From contig CAWHJF010000010.1 in NCBI GenBank assembly GCA_963829575.1, positions 5,165-69,164 on the forward strand: a DNA stretch of 64,000 nt. Direction: 5' to 3'. The translations under genes and the position numbers were made by a program. Source of the DNA: KACC-23026 sp963829575. GTDB taxonomy: Bacteria > Bacillota > Bacilli > Bacillales > Sporolactobacillaceae. The notes under the pieces were generated by a model. The model was not told the origin of the DNA. It made no database searches and worked only from the letters and a program-made list of their open reading frames with translations. This document shows, piece by piece, positions 33,461 through 42,767 of this stretch. The number at the start of each line of letters is the position of its first letter. Position 1 is the stretch's first letter.

Positions 33461-34716
33461 TCTTGATGAATTCCAATTCCCGCTTGTTGTAACATCCACT
33501 CTATATGGCAACCATAACCTGATGTAGGGTCATTCACAAAAACATGTGTGACAGCCCCGATGATTTTGCCATCTTGAATAATAGGACTTCCGCTCATCCC
33601 CTGGATAATGCCACCTGTTTTATCTAGAAGACGCGGATCAGTTATTTTTAATACCAATCCTTTCGTTGCAGGGAATTTTTGATCAACAGAATTGATAATC
33701 CGAATGTCATAAGCTTGGACTTTATGTCCATCCACAACCGTTAGAATTTTGGCTGGTCCTTTTTTCACTTCGTTTGATAAAGCAATTGGCATGGGTTTGT
33801 CATAGATGCCATTTTTAAGAACCGTTGATAATTTTCCATAGATCCCAAACGGTGTATTTTGCGTTATGTTTCCAATTGGTGCTGTATTCGGTGTGAAGTT
33901 TGCAATTTTTTCACCTGGGTGACCGCTCGTTCCTTTGTCAATCCCTGTCACCTCTGAACGAAGCACTGTGCCGTTGTAAACCTGAATGGGTTCTTTTGTA
34001 TCCGCATCAGAAATGACATGCCCTAATGCGCCGTACTTTCCGCTATTTGGATCATAAAACGTTAAGGTGCCAATACCTGCTGCGGAATCTCGGATATAAA
34101 GACCGATTCGATATTTCTGATCCGATTGGTCTTTGACAGGCGTCAACTCCACTTTTTGCTTCTTTTCGCCTCTCAAAATGGTAAGCAATACGTTGTGATC
34201 GCCATTGTCCGTCACGATTTGTTTAACATCTGACATGTTTTCCACTTTCTGATCATTAATTTTGGTGATAATGTCACCGACTTTTAAACCCGCTTCTTCA
34301 CCCGGTGAGAGATCACCGTTGGTGGTGTGAATGAGATGGAAACCCACGACTAATACGCCCACTGAATTCAGTTTAACACCGATGGATTCGCCTCCAGGTA
34401 TTAATTTCATATCGGGTAACACTTTGACGTCCACCTTCTTCGCAGGAAAATCGCCGACCGATACGACCATGTTGGACTCACCGACGGATTGTCCTTTAAC
34501 AGAAACGGAGTGATTCCCTCTAAAAGCTGAGACAACGTTGGAATTTGAAGAATGTACCGTTGCCAGTGTCGGAAGTGTTGCTTCCTGAGATTTTAGGAGG
34601 GTCAAGCTTTGGGGAATGTTGACATAATTTTGCACTGGCTTTATAAATCCAAGGCTTATTAAGAAGCCAAGGAGAATTAGTCCACAAGTCTTTCTTACCC
34701 ATTTTGACTTTCTCAT
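33442..34716 (-). CDS. spoIVB: SpoIVB serine peptidase
   Basis: A 424-residue S55-family protease, secreted from the forespore to signal processing of pro-sigma-K. An N-terminal membrane segment (about 10-28) is followed by a PDZ domain (GEEAGLKVGDIITKINDQKV near 140) and the catalytic domain with the His in YGALGHVISD and the Ser in GMSGSPIIQDGK near 375. The order recN-spoIVB is as in B. subtilis. The start ATG follows a GGAGAG site. Length and motifs are normal. Confidence 0.95.
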   Translation of the reverse strand: MRKSKWVRKTCGLILLGFLISLGFIKPVQNYVNIPQSLTLLKSQEATLPTLATVHSSNSNVVSAFRGNHSVSVKGQSVGESNMVVSVGDFPAKKVDVKVLPDMKLIPGGESIGVKLNSVGVLVVGFHLIHTTNGDLSPGEEAGLKVGDIITKINDQKVENMSDVKQIVTDNGDHNVLLTILRGEKKQKVELTPVKDQSDQKYRIGLYIRDSAAGIGTLTFYDPNSGKYGALGHVISDADTKEPIQVYNGTVLRSEVTGIDKGTSGHPGEKIANFTPNTAPIGNITQNTPFGIYGKLSTVLKNGIYDKPMPIALSNEVKKGPAKILTVVDGHKVQAYDIRIINSVDQKFPATKGLVLKITDPRLLDKTGGIIQGMSGSPIIQDGKIIGAVTHVFVNDPTSGYGCHIEWMLQQAGIGIHQDQKEAS

Positions 34717-34805
34717 TTGTCACTCTCCTTGCTCCTCACCTACACCCTTTTCTTGTTTGCCTTATTAAGGTTGCCTTTCTCGATCTAATTTATAAGTGGA
34801 AGTGA

Positions 34806-34838
34806 TGAAAAAAGCTATCCATGGTTGGATAGCTTTGG
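34806..34838 (-). terminator. Terminator of recN
   Basis: AAAGCTATCCA and its complement with a four-base loop, then TTTTTTC on the minus strand. It separates recN from spoIVB transcription. Confidence 0.85.
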
Positions 34839-34842
34839 TAAG

Positions 34843-36540
34843 TCAATGTTTTTGGTTGTAGGCTAACTCGAGCAATTCTTGGGCATGTTGTTTCGTTAAG
34901 TCCGTCATTTGGGCGCCAGAAATCATCCGGGCGAGTTCTGCAATTTGGTCTTCTTTTTTTAGTTGGTCCACCTTTGTGGAGGTTCGATCACCAGACACTG
35001 CTTTGGAGATGTACAAGTGGGTATCGGCCATTGAAGCCACTTGAGGGAGATGCGTAATACAAAATACTTGTGACCCGACCGACAACTCATAAATCTTCTC
35101 CGCCATCGCTTGAGCCACTCGTCCGCTCACACCCGTATCGACCTCATCAAATATGATTGAGGTTGTCCCTCTAAACGATTTGAAATGAGACTTAATAGCG
35201 AGCATAATCCTTGAAAGTTCACCACCAGAAGCTATTTTAGCCAATGGCTTGAGAGGTTCTCCAGGATTTGTCGTAATTAAAAACTCAACCTTTTCTTTAC
35301 CCTGTTTCGAATACGTGCTAATCTCATCCGTTGTTTCTAATAATTCAAGTCCGACTTTAAAAGCCGCTTTTTCCATATGTAAATCTTTAAGCTCCCGATT
35401 AATTGCTCTTTCTAATTGAGAAGCCACTTGCCTTCTTCTTTCAGCCAAAGCATCACCTGTACGAGAGACATCTGCCATCTTCTTTTGGTAGCTTGAATGA
35501 AGATGATCAATCGTGACCTCATGATCTTCGAGCTGTTCGAACTCTTCTTTAATCTTAGTGTAATACGTTAAAACATCTTCAAGCGTACGACCATATTTTC
35601 GCTTGAGACCATTTAAGTCATTTAAGCGTGATTCAATTAAATCAAGCCGCGCTGGATCAAACTCCAAGCCTTCAAGATGTTGTCGAAGAAGCGTTGCCTG
35701 TTCCTCCAATAAATAAAAACTATTGGACATGCTCTCATAAATTTGATCAAGATCCGCATCTAGCCCATTCACTTGCTCCAAATCAGTGAGCGCGTCCCGT
35801 AAACTATCTAGCCCTCTATTTTCATCACTAAGAGCGGAATAACCGCTTTGTAAGGCTTGGAACAATTTTTCGAAATTCGCATAACGACGCCGCTCATCCA
35901 TTAGGGATGCTTCTTCTTCTAGTTCCACATTGGCCGCTTTAATCTCTTCGATTTGAAATCGAATAAGATCATAGCGTTGAGCAAGTTCCTGTTCGTTTCG
36001 CGTAAAGGCCTGCATCTCTTTATGGATCGAAAGGGCTTCGCTATAAGCGTTTTGGTAATCCTTTTTAAGTGCAGCAAGTTCAGCTCCACCAAAACGGTCA
36101 AGTAATTTGATATGCCACTCAGAATCCATTAATTCTTGATGCTCGTGCTGACCGTGCACATCAATGAGATTCTGGCTAATGCTCCGAATTTGACTAAGCG
36201 TCACGAGTTTACCATTTGCTCGACAGACACTCTTCCCATTCTTATAAATGGTTCGTCTTAAAACAAGCATCTCATCGGCTGCATCAATCCCCATCTCTGA
36301 CAACGTCTCCTGGACAATGTGTGCCCCTGGAACATCGAATAGCGCTTCGATCTCCGCATGATCTGTCCCATATCGCACGTATTCAGATGAGCCTCTCCCA
36401 CCAATTAACAAGCCAATTGCATCGATAATGATCGATTTCCCGGCCCCTGTTTCCCCTGTTATGACGGTTAAACCTTTACTAAAAGACACGCTTAATTTGT
36501 CAATAATGGCAAAGTTTTCAATTCGAAGTTCTGCTAACAC
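34843..36540 (-). CDS. recN: DNA repair protein RecN
   Basis: SMC-like ATPase of about 565 residues acting early in double-strand break repair. Walker A is GETGAGKSIIIDAI near residue 30, the ABC signature ASGGELSRIMLAIK near 440, and Walker B IIFDEVDTGVSG near 468; long coiled coils lie between. I choose the GTG at 36540 (MLAELRIENFAI), nine bases after GAGGAGG, not the in-frame ATG at 36576. It follows tlyA directly; the arginine repressor gene argR (ahrC) that lies between them in B. subtilis is missing. Confidence 0.95.
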   Translation of the reverse strand: MLAELRIENFAIIDKLSVSFSKGLTVITGETGAGKSIIIDAIGLLIGGRGSSEYVRYGTDHAEIEALFDVPGAHIVQETLSEMGIDAADEMLVLRRTIYKNGKSVCRANGKLVTLSQIRSISQNLIDVHGQHEHQELMDSEWHIKLLDRFGGAELAALKKDYQNAYSEALSIHKEMQAFTRNEQELAQRYDLIRFQIEEIKAANVELEEEASLMDERRRYANFEKLFQALQSGYSALSDENRGLDSLRDALTDLEQVNGLDADLDQIYESMSNSFYLLEEQATLLRQHLEGLEFDPARLDLIESRLNDLNGLKRKYGRTLEDVLTYYTKIKEEFEQLEDHEVTIDHLHSSYQKKMADVSRTGDALAERRRQVASQLERAINRELKDLHMEKAAFKVGLELLETTDEISTYSKQGKEKVEFLITTNPGEPLKPLAKIASGGELSRIMLAIKSHFKSFRGTTSIIFDEVDTGVSGRVAQAMAEKIYELSVGSQVFCITHLPQVASMADTHLYISKAVSGDRTSTKVDQLKKEDQIAELARMISGAQMTDLTKQHAQELLELAYNQKH

Positions 36541-36579
36541 TCGAATAGGCCTCCTCAATGCACAAAGCGAACCCATCTT

Positions 36580-37398
36580 CTATATTTTTTTAAGTTCGTG
36601 ATGGGCCGCTTGAACCACCTGTTCGATCGTCTTGATTTCCAACTTTTGAACAGGCAAAGACGATTGACAATTCCTTAAATGGACCAAAAACTCTATATTT
36701 CCATCACCGCCAGTAATCGGTGAAAAATTCAAGTCAAGAAGATCAAAACCGACTGCAAAGGCAAACTCGGTGACTTCTTCAATGACACGTTGATGAACCG
36801 AAGCACTCCGAACGATCCCTTTTTTTCCAATTTCTTCTCTGCCTGCTTCGAACTGAGGTTTGATCAACGCGACAACTTCTCCCCTGTCCTTTAAAATCAC
36901 ATGTAAAGGAGGAAGAATCAATTTTAATGAGATGAAGGAAACATCAATGGTTGCACAGTCAGGAATTCCGTGGTTGAATTCTTCCAAAGTGGCATACCGA
37001 AAATTGGTTTTTTCCATGACAATCACGCGTGGGTCTTGTCGGAGTTTCCAAGCTAACTGATTGCTACCAACATCAAGAGCATAGACACCATTCGCTCCAT
37101 TTTGAAGGGCACAGTCGGTAAACCCTCCAGTCGACGCACCGATATCAAGCATCATCAGGTCTTTTACTTTAAAGTTAAAGACCTGGAGCGCTTTCTCGAG
37201 TTTTAGCCCGCCACGACCCACGTAAGGAAGTGTTTCCCCTTTTATTCGAAGCGGGTAATCTTCGTTGACTTTCGTGCCGGGCTTGTCCACTCTGAGATTC
37301 TCAGAGAAGACCACCCCGGCCATAATAGCACGCTGGGCCTTTTCCCTTGACTCGAATAATCCTCTCTTGACTAGGAGTTGATCGACGCGCTCCTTCAT
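36580..37398 (-). CDS. tlyA: TlyA family rRNA 2'-O-methyltransferase
   Basis: A 272-residue TlyA/YqxC protein with an N-terminal S4 RNA-binding domain (RVDQLLVKRGLFESREKAQRAIMAG) and an FtsJ-like methyltransferase domain (LDIGASTGGFTDCALQNGA near 85, DVSFISL near 150, KPQFEAGRE near 180). Family members methylate cytidines in 16S and 23S rRNA. The start overlaps the dxs stop by four bases, so the two are coupled. Confidence 0.92.
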   Translation of the reverse strand: MKERVDQLLVKRGLFESREKAQRAIMAGVVFSENLRVDKPGTKVNEDYPLRIKGETLPYVGRGGLKLEKALQVFNFKVKDLMMLDIGASTGGFTDCALQNGANGVYALDVGSNQLAWKLRQDPRVIVMEKTNFRYATLEEFNHGIPDCATIDVSFISLKLILPPLHVILKDRGEVVALIKPQFEAGREEIGKKGIVRSASVHQRVIEEVTEFAFAVGFDLLDLNFSPITGGDGNIEFLVHLRNCQSSLPVQKLEIKTIEQVVQAAHHELKKI

Positions 37399-39299
37399 TT
37401 GAAGTAAGCCCTTTGTTTGAGATGAGAGGGAACGAGCGTTTTTACTTTTTCAATAAGATCTTCGGTTGTTAACCCTATTTCTTCTAATAATTTCGTCACG
37501 CTACCATGTTCAATAAATTGATCTGGAATCCCCATTAATTCAACCACTTGATCATGGATGCCTTGTTTGCTGAAAAACTCCAGAACTCCGCTCCCGAAAC
37601 TTCCCAATTCCACGACTTCTTCAAATACCACAATCGGTAAGTTGCGCGCGGCAAGGTCCTGCAACATCGCTTCATCCATTGGTTTAATGGAACGCGCATT
37701 GATGACCTCAACCGAGATGCCTTGTTCCAAGAGGCGTTCATGAGCCTCTATAGCGTTTTCTAAAGTAGGTCCATAAGAAAGGATCGCCACATCTCGGCCT
37801 TCCTTTAAGACTTCCCATTTTCCGATTGGCAGTTCCTGAAGCGTCGAGTCCATGGAAACGCCTAATCCATTTCCACGTGGTAAACGAACTGCAATCGGTC
37901 CTTTGTCATACTTCAGTGCTGTATAGACCAGATGTTGGAGTTCGTTCTCATCTTTTCCCATCATGATAGTCATGTTTGGTAAACTTCTTAAAAAAGCCAC
38001 ATCAAAGACACCTTGATGGGTCTCTCCGTCGGCGCCAACAAGTCCTGAACGATCCACCGCGATGACAACATTTAAGTTTTGTCTGGCAATATCATGAACG
38101 ATTTGGTCATAGGCCCTTTGCATAAAGGTCGAATAAATCGAAAGAACAGGCTTTAATCCCTGTGTAGCAAGTCCTGCCGCCATCGTTGCCGCATGTTGCT
38201 CAGCAATTCCCACATCAAAGAAGCGATTCGGAAATTGGGAAGCAAAGGACTCTAGTTTGGATCCCACTTTCATCGCAGGCGTAATCACTACAAGACGCTC
38301 TTCCTCTTTACCTAATCGCGTAAGCGTTTGACCCACCACTTGACTATATCCCGGGGGCGCGTCGACAGGCTTAATTAGATCACCGTTTTCAATTTTATAT
38401 GGACCAGGGCCATGCCAAGTTCCAATCGCATCCGACTCTGCTGGATGGAAGCCTTTCCCTTTTTGGGTCAAGACATGAACCAAAACCGGTCCTTTTGTTT
38501 TCTTTGCATAGGACACACTTTCAGACAGAGCTTCTATATTATGACCATCCACCGGCCCTAAGTAAGTAATGCCTAATTCCTCAAAAAAGACCCCGGAAAC
38601 CAACAAATACTTTAGAGTATCTTTGACTCGTTCCGCAGCACCGGCAATTTTTCCACCAAACGCTGGAATTTTTTTCATCAAAAATTCAAGGTCATCTTTC
38701 ACTTTTTGATAGCGTCCTGCCGTGCGCAAGCGCCCAAGCATATTGTGCATGGCCCCAACATTCGGAGCAATGGACATTTCATTATCATTTAAGATGATGA
38801 CAATGTCTTTCTGTTCATGACCAATATGATTGAGGGCTTCTAAAGCCATTCCACCTGTTAAAGCCCCATCGCCAATAATGGCTACAACGCTTTCTTTCGT
38901 TCCCTTGATATCACGCGCTGCGGCCATCCCCATTGCGGCAGATAAAGAGGTCGAGCTATGCCCGGTTTCCCAGACATCATGAGCACTTTCTGAACGCTTC
39001 GGAAATCCACAAAGTCCTTTAAACTGTCTTAATTGATCAAATTGGTCGGCTCTTCCTGTCAAGATTTTATGAACATAGGATTGATGCCCAACATCCCAAA
39101 TTAATTTATCATTCGGACTATTGAACAATTTGTGCAGGACAAGCGTCAATTCAACGACACCTAAATTAGGGCCCAAATGTCCACCTGTAACCGCTAATTT
39201 TTCAATAAGAAATGTGCGGATCTCTTCTGCTAGGAGTTCTAATTCTTTTGTTGTCATTTTTTTTAAAAATTTAGGGTTCTGAATCGCGTTCAGATCCAT
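37395..39299 (-). CDS. dxs: 1-deoxy-D-xylulose-5-phosphate synthase
   Basis: Thiamine-diphosphate enzyme of 634 residues, first step of the MEP isoprenoid pathway (pyruvate plus glyceraldehyde 3-phosphate). The cofactor motif is GDGALTGGMALEALN ... NDNEMSI near 145-180, and VGADGETHQGVFDVAFLR near 420 and IAEQHAATMAAGL are typical. The start ATG at 39299 follows TAGGTGTG; the GTG three codons upstream overlaps that site. Dxs follows the OLE-like RNA region instead of being close to ispA, and probably has its own promoter or read-through. Confidence 0.95.
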   Translation of the reverse strand: MDLNAIQNPKFLKKMTTKELELLAEEIRTFLIEKLAVTGGHLGPNLGVVELTLVLHKLFNSPNDKLIWDVGHQSYVHKILTGRADQFDQLRQFKGLCGFPKRSESAHDVWETGHSSTSLSAAMGMAAARDIKGTKESVVAIIGDGALTGGMALEALNHIGHEQKDIVIILNDNEMSIAPNVGAMHNMLGRLRTAGRYQKVKDDLEFLMKKIPAFGGKIAGAAERVKDTLKYLLVSGVFFEELGITYLGPVDGHNIEALSESVSYAKKTKGPVLVHVLTQKGKGFHPAESDAIGTWHGPGPYKIENGDLIKPVDAPPGYSQVVGQTLTRLGKEEERLVVITPAMKVGSKLESFASQFPNRFFDVGIAEQHAATMAAGLATQGLKPVLSIYSTFMQRAYDQIVHDIARQNLNVVIAVDRSGLVGADGETHQGVFDVAFLRSLPNMTIMMGKDENELQHLVYTALKYDKGPIAVRLPRGNGLGVSMDSTLQELPIGKWEVLKEGRDVAILSYGPTLENAIEAHERLLEQGISVEVINARSIKPMDEAMLQDLAARNLPIVVFEEVVELGSFGSGVLEFFSKQGIHDQVVELMGIPDQFIEHGSVTKLLEEIGLTTEDLIEKVKTLVPSHLKQRAYFK

Positions 39300-39483
39300 A
39301 TGCGTCACACCTATTCATCTAGTCTTGTCGCGGTTTCATTCACTCTATTTTCTAAAATACAGGGGTGAAAATTAGGTTCGCTTGCTTTATCCTACTTTAA
39401 AGTATCCCTACATCTAGAAAAAAGGATCCAAATAAATCCTTTAAAAGATAGTCTAACCAACTACGACAGACTTAAATTATTGT

Positions 39484-39516
39484 AAAAAAAACCGCTCACT
39501 TTAGGAGTGATCACGG
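39484..39516 (-). terminator. Terminator at the 3' end of the OLE-like RNA
   Basis: An imperfect stem (CCG/CGG and TCACT/AGTGA with a three-base bulge) followed by eight T on the minus strand, about 185 bases before dxs. It gives a natural 3' end for the structured transcript upstream. Confidence 0.7.
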
Positions 39517-39519
39517 CAT

Positions 39520-40183
39520 AGTTGTTGTTAATTGTATCATTTATTAAAAAGTTTCACTAGGGTTTGAATGTAAATTTATGTAATTGGTGGTCATTTGAAG
39601 AGTAAAAACTGCGGCTTAGGTCCAGTAGGTTTTCCCACAAAGCCACCTGAGCGTCGCCGCTTAGGCCGTTACCTTTTAATGCTCTGCCGACGCTGTCGCC
39701 ATACGCCGAACTGGATCGCCACTTAGTCCGCACTATAATCCCCTTCAAATGTCGTTCGAACAGTCTAGGAGTTTTCCTCTACAGCCAAGGCCACTCCCTA
39801 GCCTCTTTTGCAGATGCGATTTCATATGACTTGTAATAAGTGTCAATCGGCCAATCGAGCACTTATCCAGTACGCCATAATCCCCTCGACATCCACTCAA
39901 GGCAGGCTACGCTGTGCGGGGTCGTTCCTCCCTACCGAAAGGCCCCAAAAAAACACAGGTTTTCCCCCTCTACGAGTTGTAGCTCGTATTTGAGTCTCCG
40001 CGAATGCAGGGTCATCGCCCACATGCCATTGTGGATCGCCCTACATTCTTTACTCCCAGCATCGACCCAAGGCTGGGCGCCCCGAGCCAACACCAGGAAC
40101 TTCATCGATGTGCCCTTTGGCGGATTTTTAGGCCCGCCCTCAGAAGTGGGTGACTGACTAGAATACTGCACCACCATTCAATA
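39520..40183 (-). ncRNA. ole: Probable OLE RNA (large structured noncoding RNA)
   Basis: The 940-base gap between ispA and dxs has no coding potential on either strand but is G/C-rich and densely structured on the minus strand. Stems visible: GGCGG/CCGCC at 40119-40138, CCCAGC/GCTGGG at 40055-40077, TACGAG/CTCGTA at 39971-39988, and repeated GGGAAAACC-type loops. OLE RNA (about 600 bases; known in extremophilic and anaerobic Firmicutes such as B. halodurans) is located exactly in this gene neighbourhood, next to ispA and dxs. Promoter, terminator and length (about 660-700 bases) fit. The partner membrane protein gene oapA, normally right downstream, is absent here. The call rests on synteny, size and structure; I could not run a covariance search. 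Confidence 0.8.
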
Positions 40184-40189
40184 CATTCT

Positions 40190-40218
40190 ATACTAACATA
40201 ATTAAGCATGTGACTCAA
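40190..40218 (-). promoter_or_regulatory. Candidate promoter of the OLE-like RNA
   Basis: TTGAGT at 40213-40218, a 17-base spacer, then TAGTAT at 40190-40195 on the minus strand. A perfect 8-base hairpin (AGCTTTCC/GGAAAGCT) lies between the ispA stop codon and this promoter, without a T run. Confidence 0.6.
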
Positions 40219-40249
40219 TGGTTCAGCTTTCCATCTTGGAAAGCTTAAA

Positions 40250-41134
40250 TCAGTTGTTCCGCTCAATCGTGTAGCGCGTTAATCCTTCTAGAACTGTACC
40301 GTCCACATTCGCTTTTTTCAATGCCTCGATCGCACCGTCAAAGTGCAGAGCCATTGCCGCTTTTGCCCCATCTAAAGTGAGAAGACTTGGGTAGGTATTT
40401 TTATCACGTTCCTCATCGCTTCCCGCGGGCTTACCGATGATGGAAGACTCGCCTTCCACATCAAGAATATCGTCTTTGATTTGAAATGCCATCCCTAAAT
40501 GATCGGCGAAACGTTCTAAATAGGTAGTTTGATCATGATCGGCTCGGGCTATAATGGCTCCTGCCTTCACAGAATACGCTAGTAGTTTCCCTGTTTTTCG
40601 TGCGTGTATGCTTTCCAAATCAGGCAGGGCGATCGTGACTCCTTCTGCTTCTAAATCGCTCATTTGTCCACCCACCATTCCTTCTGGTCCGGCAGCTTGT
40701 GCAAGCTCTCTGGTCAGTTCAAGTCTAATCAAAGGGTCGAGCCCTTCCGCTTGTGCCAAACAACTAAAGCTATGGGTAAGAAGGGCATCTCCTGCAAGAA
40801 TGGCAGTTGCTTCTCCATATACAATGTGGTTCGTCGGCCTTCCCCGACGCAAGTCATCATCATCCATTGCGGGCAAATCATCATGTATTAAAGAATATGT
40901 ATGTAGCATTTCAAGTGAACACGCTGCATCTAGCCCGACTTCCGAATCTTTTCCAAGGGCTTCAATGACTGCAAGCAACAAGATTGGGCGAAGCCGTTTC
41001 CCCCCGGCTTGAAGCGAATAAATCATCGATGCTTTGAGGTTTTCGGGTATATTTAAGGGCTCAATGAGTTGACTTAATCGATTGTCCACCTTTTGTTTGG
41101 TTTCAGATAGAAAAGACATGATTGACTGGTTCAT
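40250..41134 (-). CDS. ispA: Farnesyl/geranylgeranyl diphosphate synthase
   Basis: Polyprenyl synthase of about 294 residues that condenses IPP with allylic diphosphates. The two Asp-rich motifs are DDLPAMDDD near 85 and DDILDVEG near 225; the FPP-type GGKRLRP is near 45. It gives the C15 precursor for undecaprenyl carriers and menaquinone. I start at 41134, seven bases after GAGGATGAG; the ATG at 41146 is four codons earlier and overlaps xseB. Confidence 0.94.
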   Translation of the reverse strand: MNQSIMSFLSETKQKVDNRLSQLIEPLNIPENLKASMIYSLQAGGKRLRPILLLAVIEALGKDSEVGLDAACSLEMLHTYSLIHDDLPAMDDDDLRRGRPTNHIVYGEATAILAGDALLTHSFSCLAQAEGLDPLIRLELTRELAQAAGPEGMVGGQMSDLEAEGVTIALPDLESIHARKTGKLLAYSVKAGAIIARADHDQTTYLERFADHLGMAFQIKDDILDVEGESSIIGKPAGSDEERDKNTYPSLLTLDGAKAAMALHFDGAIEALKKANVDGTVLEGLTRYTIERNN

Positions 41135-41135
41135 T

Positions 41136-41393
41136 CTAAGACTCATCCTCTGGAAGCTTAAATGGCTTTATGCTGCCGTCTTCATGTAAAATCTGATCCA
41201 TTTGACTCTCCACTCTTTGAAGAGTTTGATTACAGTATTTTGAAAGCTCAATCCCTTTTTGAAAAAGTGCAATCGCTTCTTCAAGTGGAACATCATTTTC
41301 TTCCAGTTTTTTTACAATGGTCTCTAATTCAAGCATGGACTCTTCAAAACTTGCTGCTTCTTTGGAATCCAATTCTTTTGACTGTTCCACCAT
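41136..41393 (-). CDS. xseB: Exonuclease VII small subunit
   Basis: An 85-residue subunit of exonuclease VII, a three-helix coiled-coil protein: FEESMLELETIVKKLEENDVPLEEAIALFQKGIEL is the family hallmark. I use the ATG at 41393, just after the xseA stop; longer starts add residues not found in the family. It is coupled to xseA and nearly touches ispA. Confidence 0.93.
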   Translation of the reverse strand: MVEQSKELDSKEAASFEESMLELETIVKKLEENDVPLEEAIALFQKGIELSKYCNQTLQRVESQMDQILHEDGSIKPFKLPEDES

Positions 41394-41394
41394 T

Positions 41395-42747
41395 TCATTC
41401 TTCTTCCTTCCGTTGTAGAACTTTAACATCTAGACTGCCGTCTGATAATCTCACGCGCAATGGGTCTCCATCTGACACATTATGGATGCTATTAACAAGG
41501 TTTCCATCTTTATATGTCAAGGAATAGCCCCGTGACATCACGTTTAATGGGCTGTACGCATTCAATTGACTCACCAGAAATTTGAATTTCTGGCTAGCAC
41601 CCGATTTTGTTTGATCCATAGACCGTGTTAATCGACTAGTCAGATCACCCAAATCTTTACCTGCCCGTTTTAATTCGTTTTCAGGATGATGTTTGTAAAG
41701 CAATCGTTCCTTCTGAATTAAGGCCACTTTTGACTGATGGAGATGATGACCGGTTCTTGTTGTCAAACGTTCCAAGAGCCTGTCCAAATCTTGTTCTTTT
41801 TGGCGAAATAATTGTCCAGGATAACGAAACGCATAGGAAGTTTCAAGCGTCTGGAGGCGTCTCTTTTCTCTCTCGATTCCTTTCCTAATAGCCGTTCTTA
41901 GACGCGCCACGCGGTCCTCGATTCGAGCTTCAAGATCTAAAAGATTCGGGACAATCATTTCAGCGGCGGCTGTTGGGGTTGCAGCTCTAAGATCGGCGAC
42001 AAAATCAGCGATTGTAAAATCGGTTTCATGCCCGACTGCTGACACTACAGGTAAAACGGAGCGGAAGATCGCCCGGGCCACGCTTTCCTCATTAAATGCC
42101 CAAAGGTCTTCAATCGAACCCCCACCTCTCCCAACGATTAGCACATCGACTAACCGAAGTCGATTGGCGGCTTCAATTGCCCTTACGATCGAAGGAGCGG
42201 CATTTCCCCCCTGAACTTGAACGGGAAAAACAAGGAGGCGTGCAGCCGGAAATCTTCGTTTAACCGTCGTGAACATGTCACGAATGGCTGCACCTGTTGG
42301 AGACGTTACAATACCGATTGTATGAGGATAAGCAGGTAACGGCTTCTTTTGCGAGGGATCAAAAAGCCCTTCGGATTCGAGTTTCTTTTTTAATTGTTCA
42401 AAAGCAAGAAAAAGATTACCGATCCCATCCTGCTGCATTTCTTTAATATAGAGTTGGTATTGACCATATGGTTCGTAGATTGCAACTTGTCCACGAACCA
42501 AAACCTTCATCCCATCCTCTGGTCTAAAGGGTAAGCCGTGGTTATCGGCCGCGAACATGACGGATGAAATACGAGAATGATCATCTTTAAGTGTGAGATA
42601 CATATGACCGCGGCTATGATGTTTGAAATTGGAAATTTCACCGCGTAACCAGACATCTTGCAAATGTCGGTTGCCTTCAATGACTCTTTTGAGATAACGA
42701 GTCAGCTGGGTAATGCTGATCGCTCGGCGTTCCTCACTCACTTTCAT
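41395..42747 (-). CDS. xseA: Exonuclease VII large subunit
   Basis: A 450-residue catalytic subunit that degrades single-stranded DNA from both ends. The N-terminal OB fold (QDVWLRGEISNFKHHSRGHMYLTLKD) precedes the catalytic domain with SPTGAAIRDM, RGGGSIEDLWAFNEE and SAVGHETDFTIADFVADLRAATPTAAAE. A long coiled coil forms the C-terminal third. It is part of nusB-folD-xseA-xseB-ispA. Confidence 0.95.
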   Translation of the reverse strand: MKVSEERRAISITQLTRYLKRVIEGNRHLQDVWLRGEISNFKHHSRGHMYLTLKDDHSRISSVMFAADNHGLPFRPEDGMKVLVRGQVAIYEPYGQYQLYIKEMQQDGIGNLFLAFEQLKKKLESEGLFDPSQKKPLPAYPHTIGIVTSPTGAAIRDMFTTVKRRFPAARLLVFPVQVQGGNAAPSIVRAIEAANRLRLVDVLIVGRGGGSIEDLWAFNEESVARAIFRSVLPVVSAVGHETDFTIADFVADLRAATPTAAAEMIVPNLLDLEARIEDRVARLRTAIRKGIEREKRRLQTLETSYAFRYPGQLFRQKEQDLDRLLERLTTRTGHHLHQSKVALIQKERLLYKHHPENELKRAGKDLGDLTSRLTRSMDQTKSGASQKFKFLVSQLNAYSPLNVMSRGYSLTYKDGNLVNSIHNVSDGDPLRVRLSDGSLDVKVLQRKEEE

Positions 42748-42767
42748 TCCCCCTTGCCCTACTGGAT

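Noticed and set aside
39557..40177. Open frames of 61-105 codons between ispA and dxs
   Set aside because: They lie on both strands, lack ribosome sites and show no protein-like composition; the stretch is better explained as a structured RNA.
39520..40183. RNase P RNA (a GTAGAGGAAA segment is present near 39780)
   Set aside because: A single GAGGAAA match is present, but the other universally conserved P RNA segments and the typical gene context are lacking; the position between ispA and dxs fits OLE RNA.
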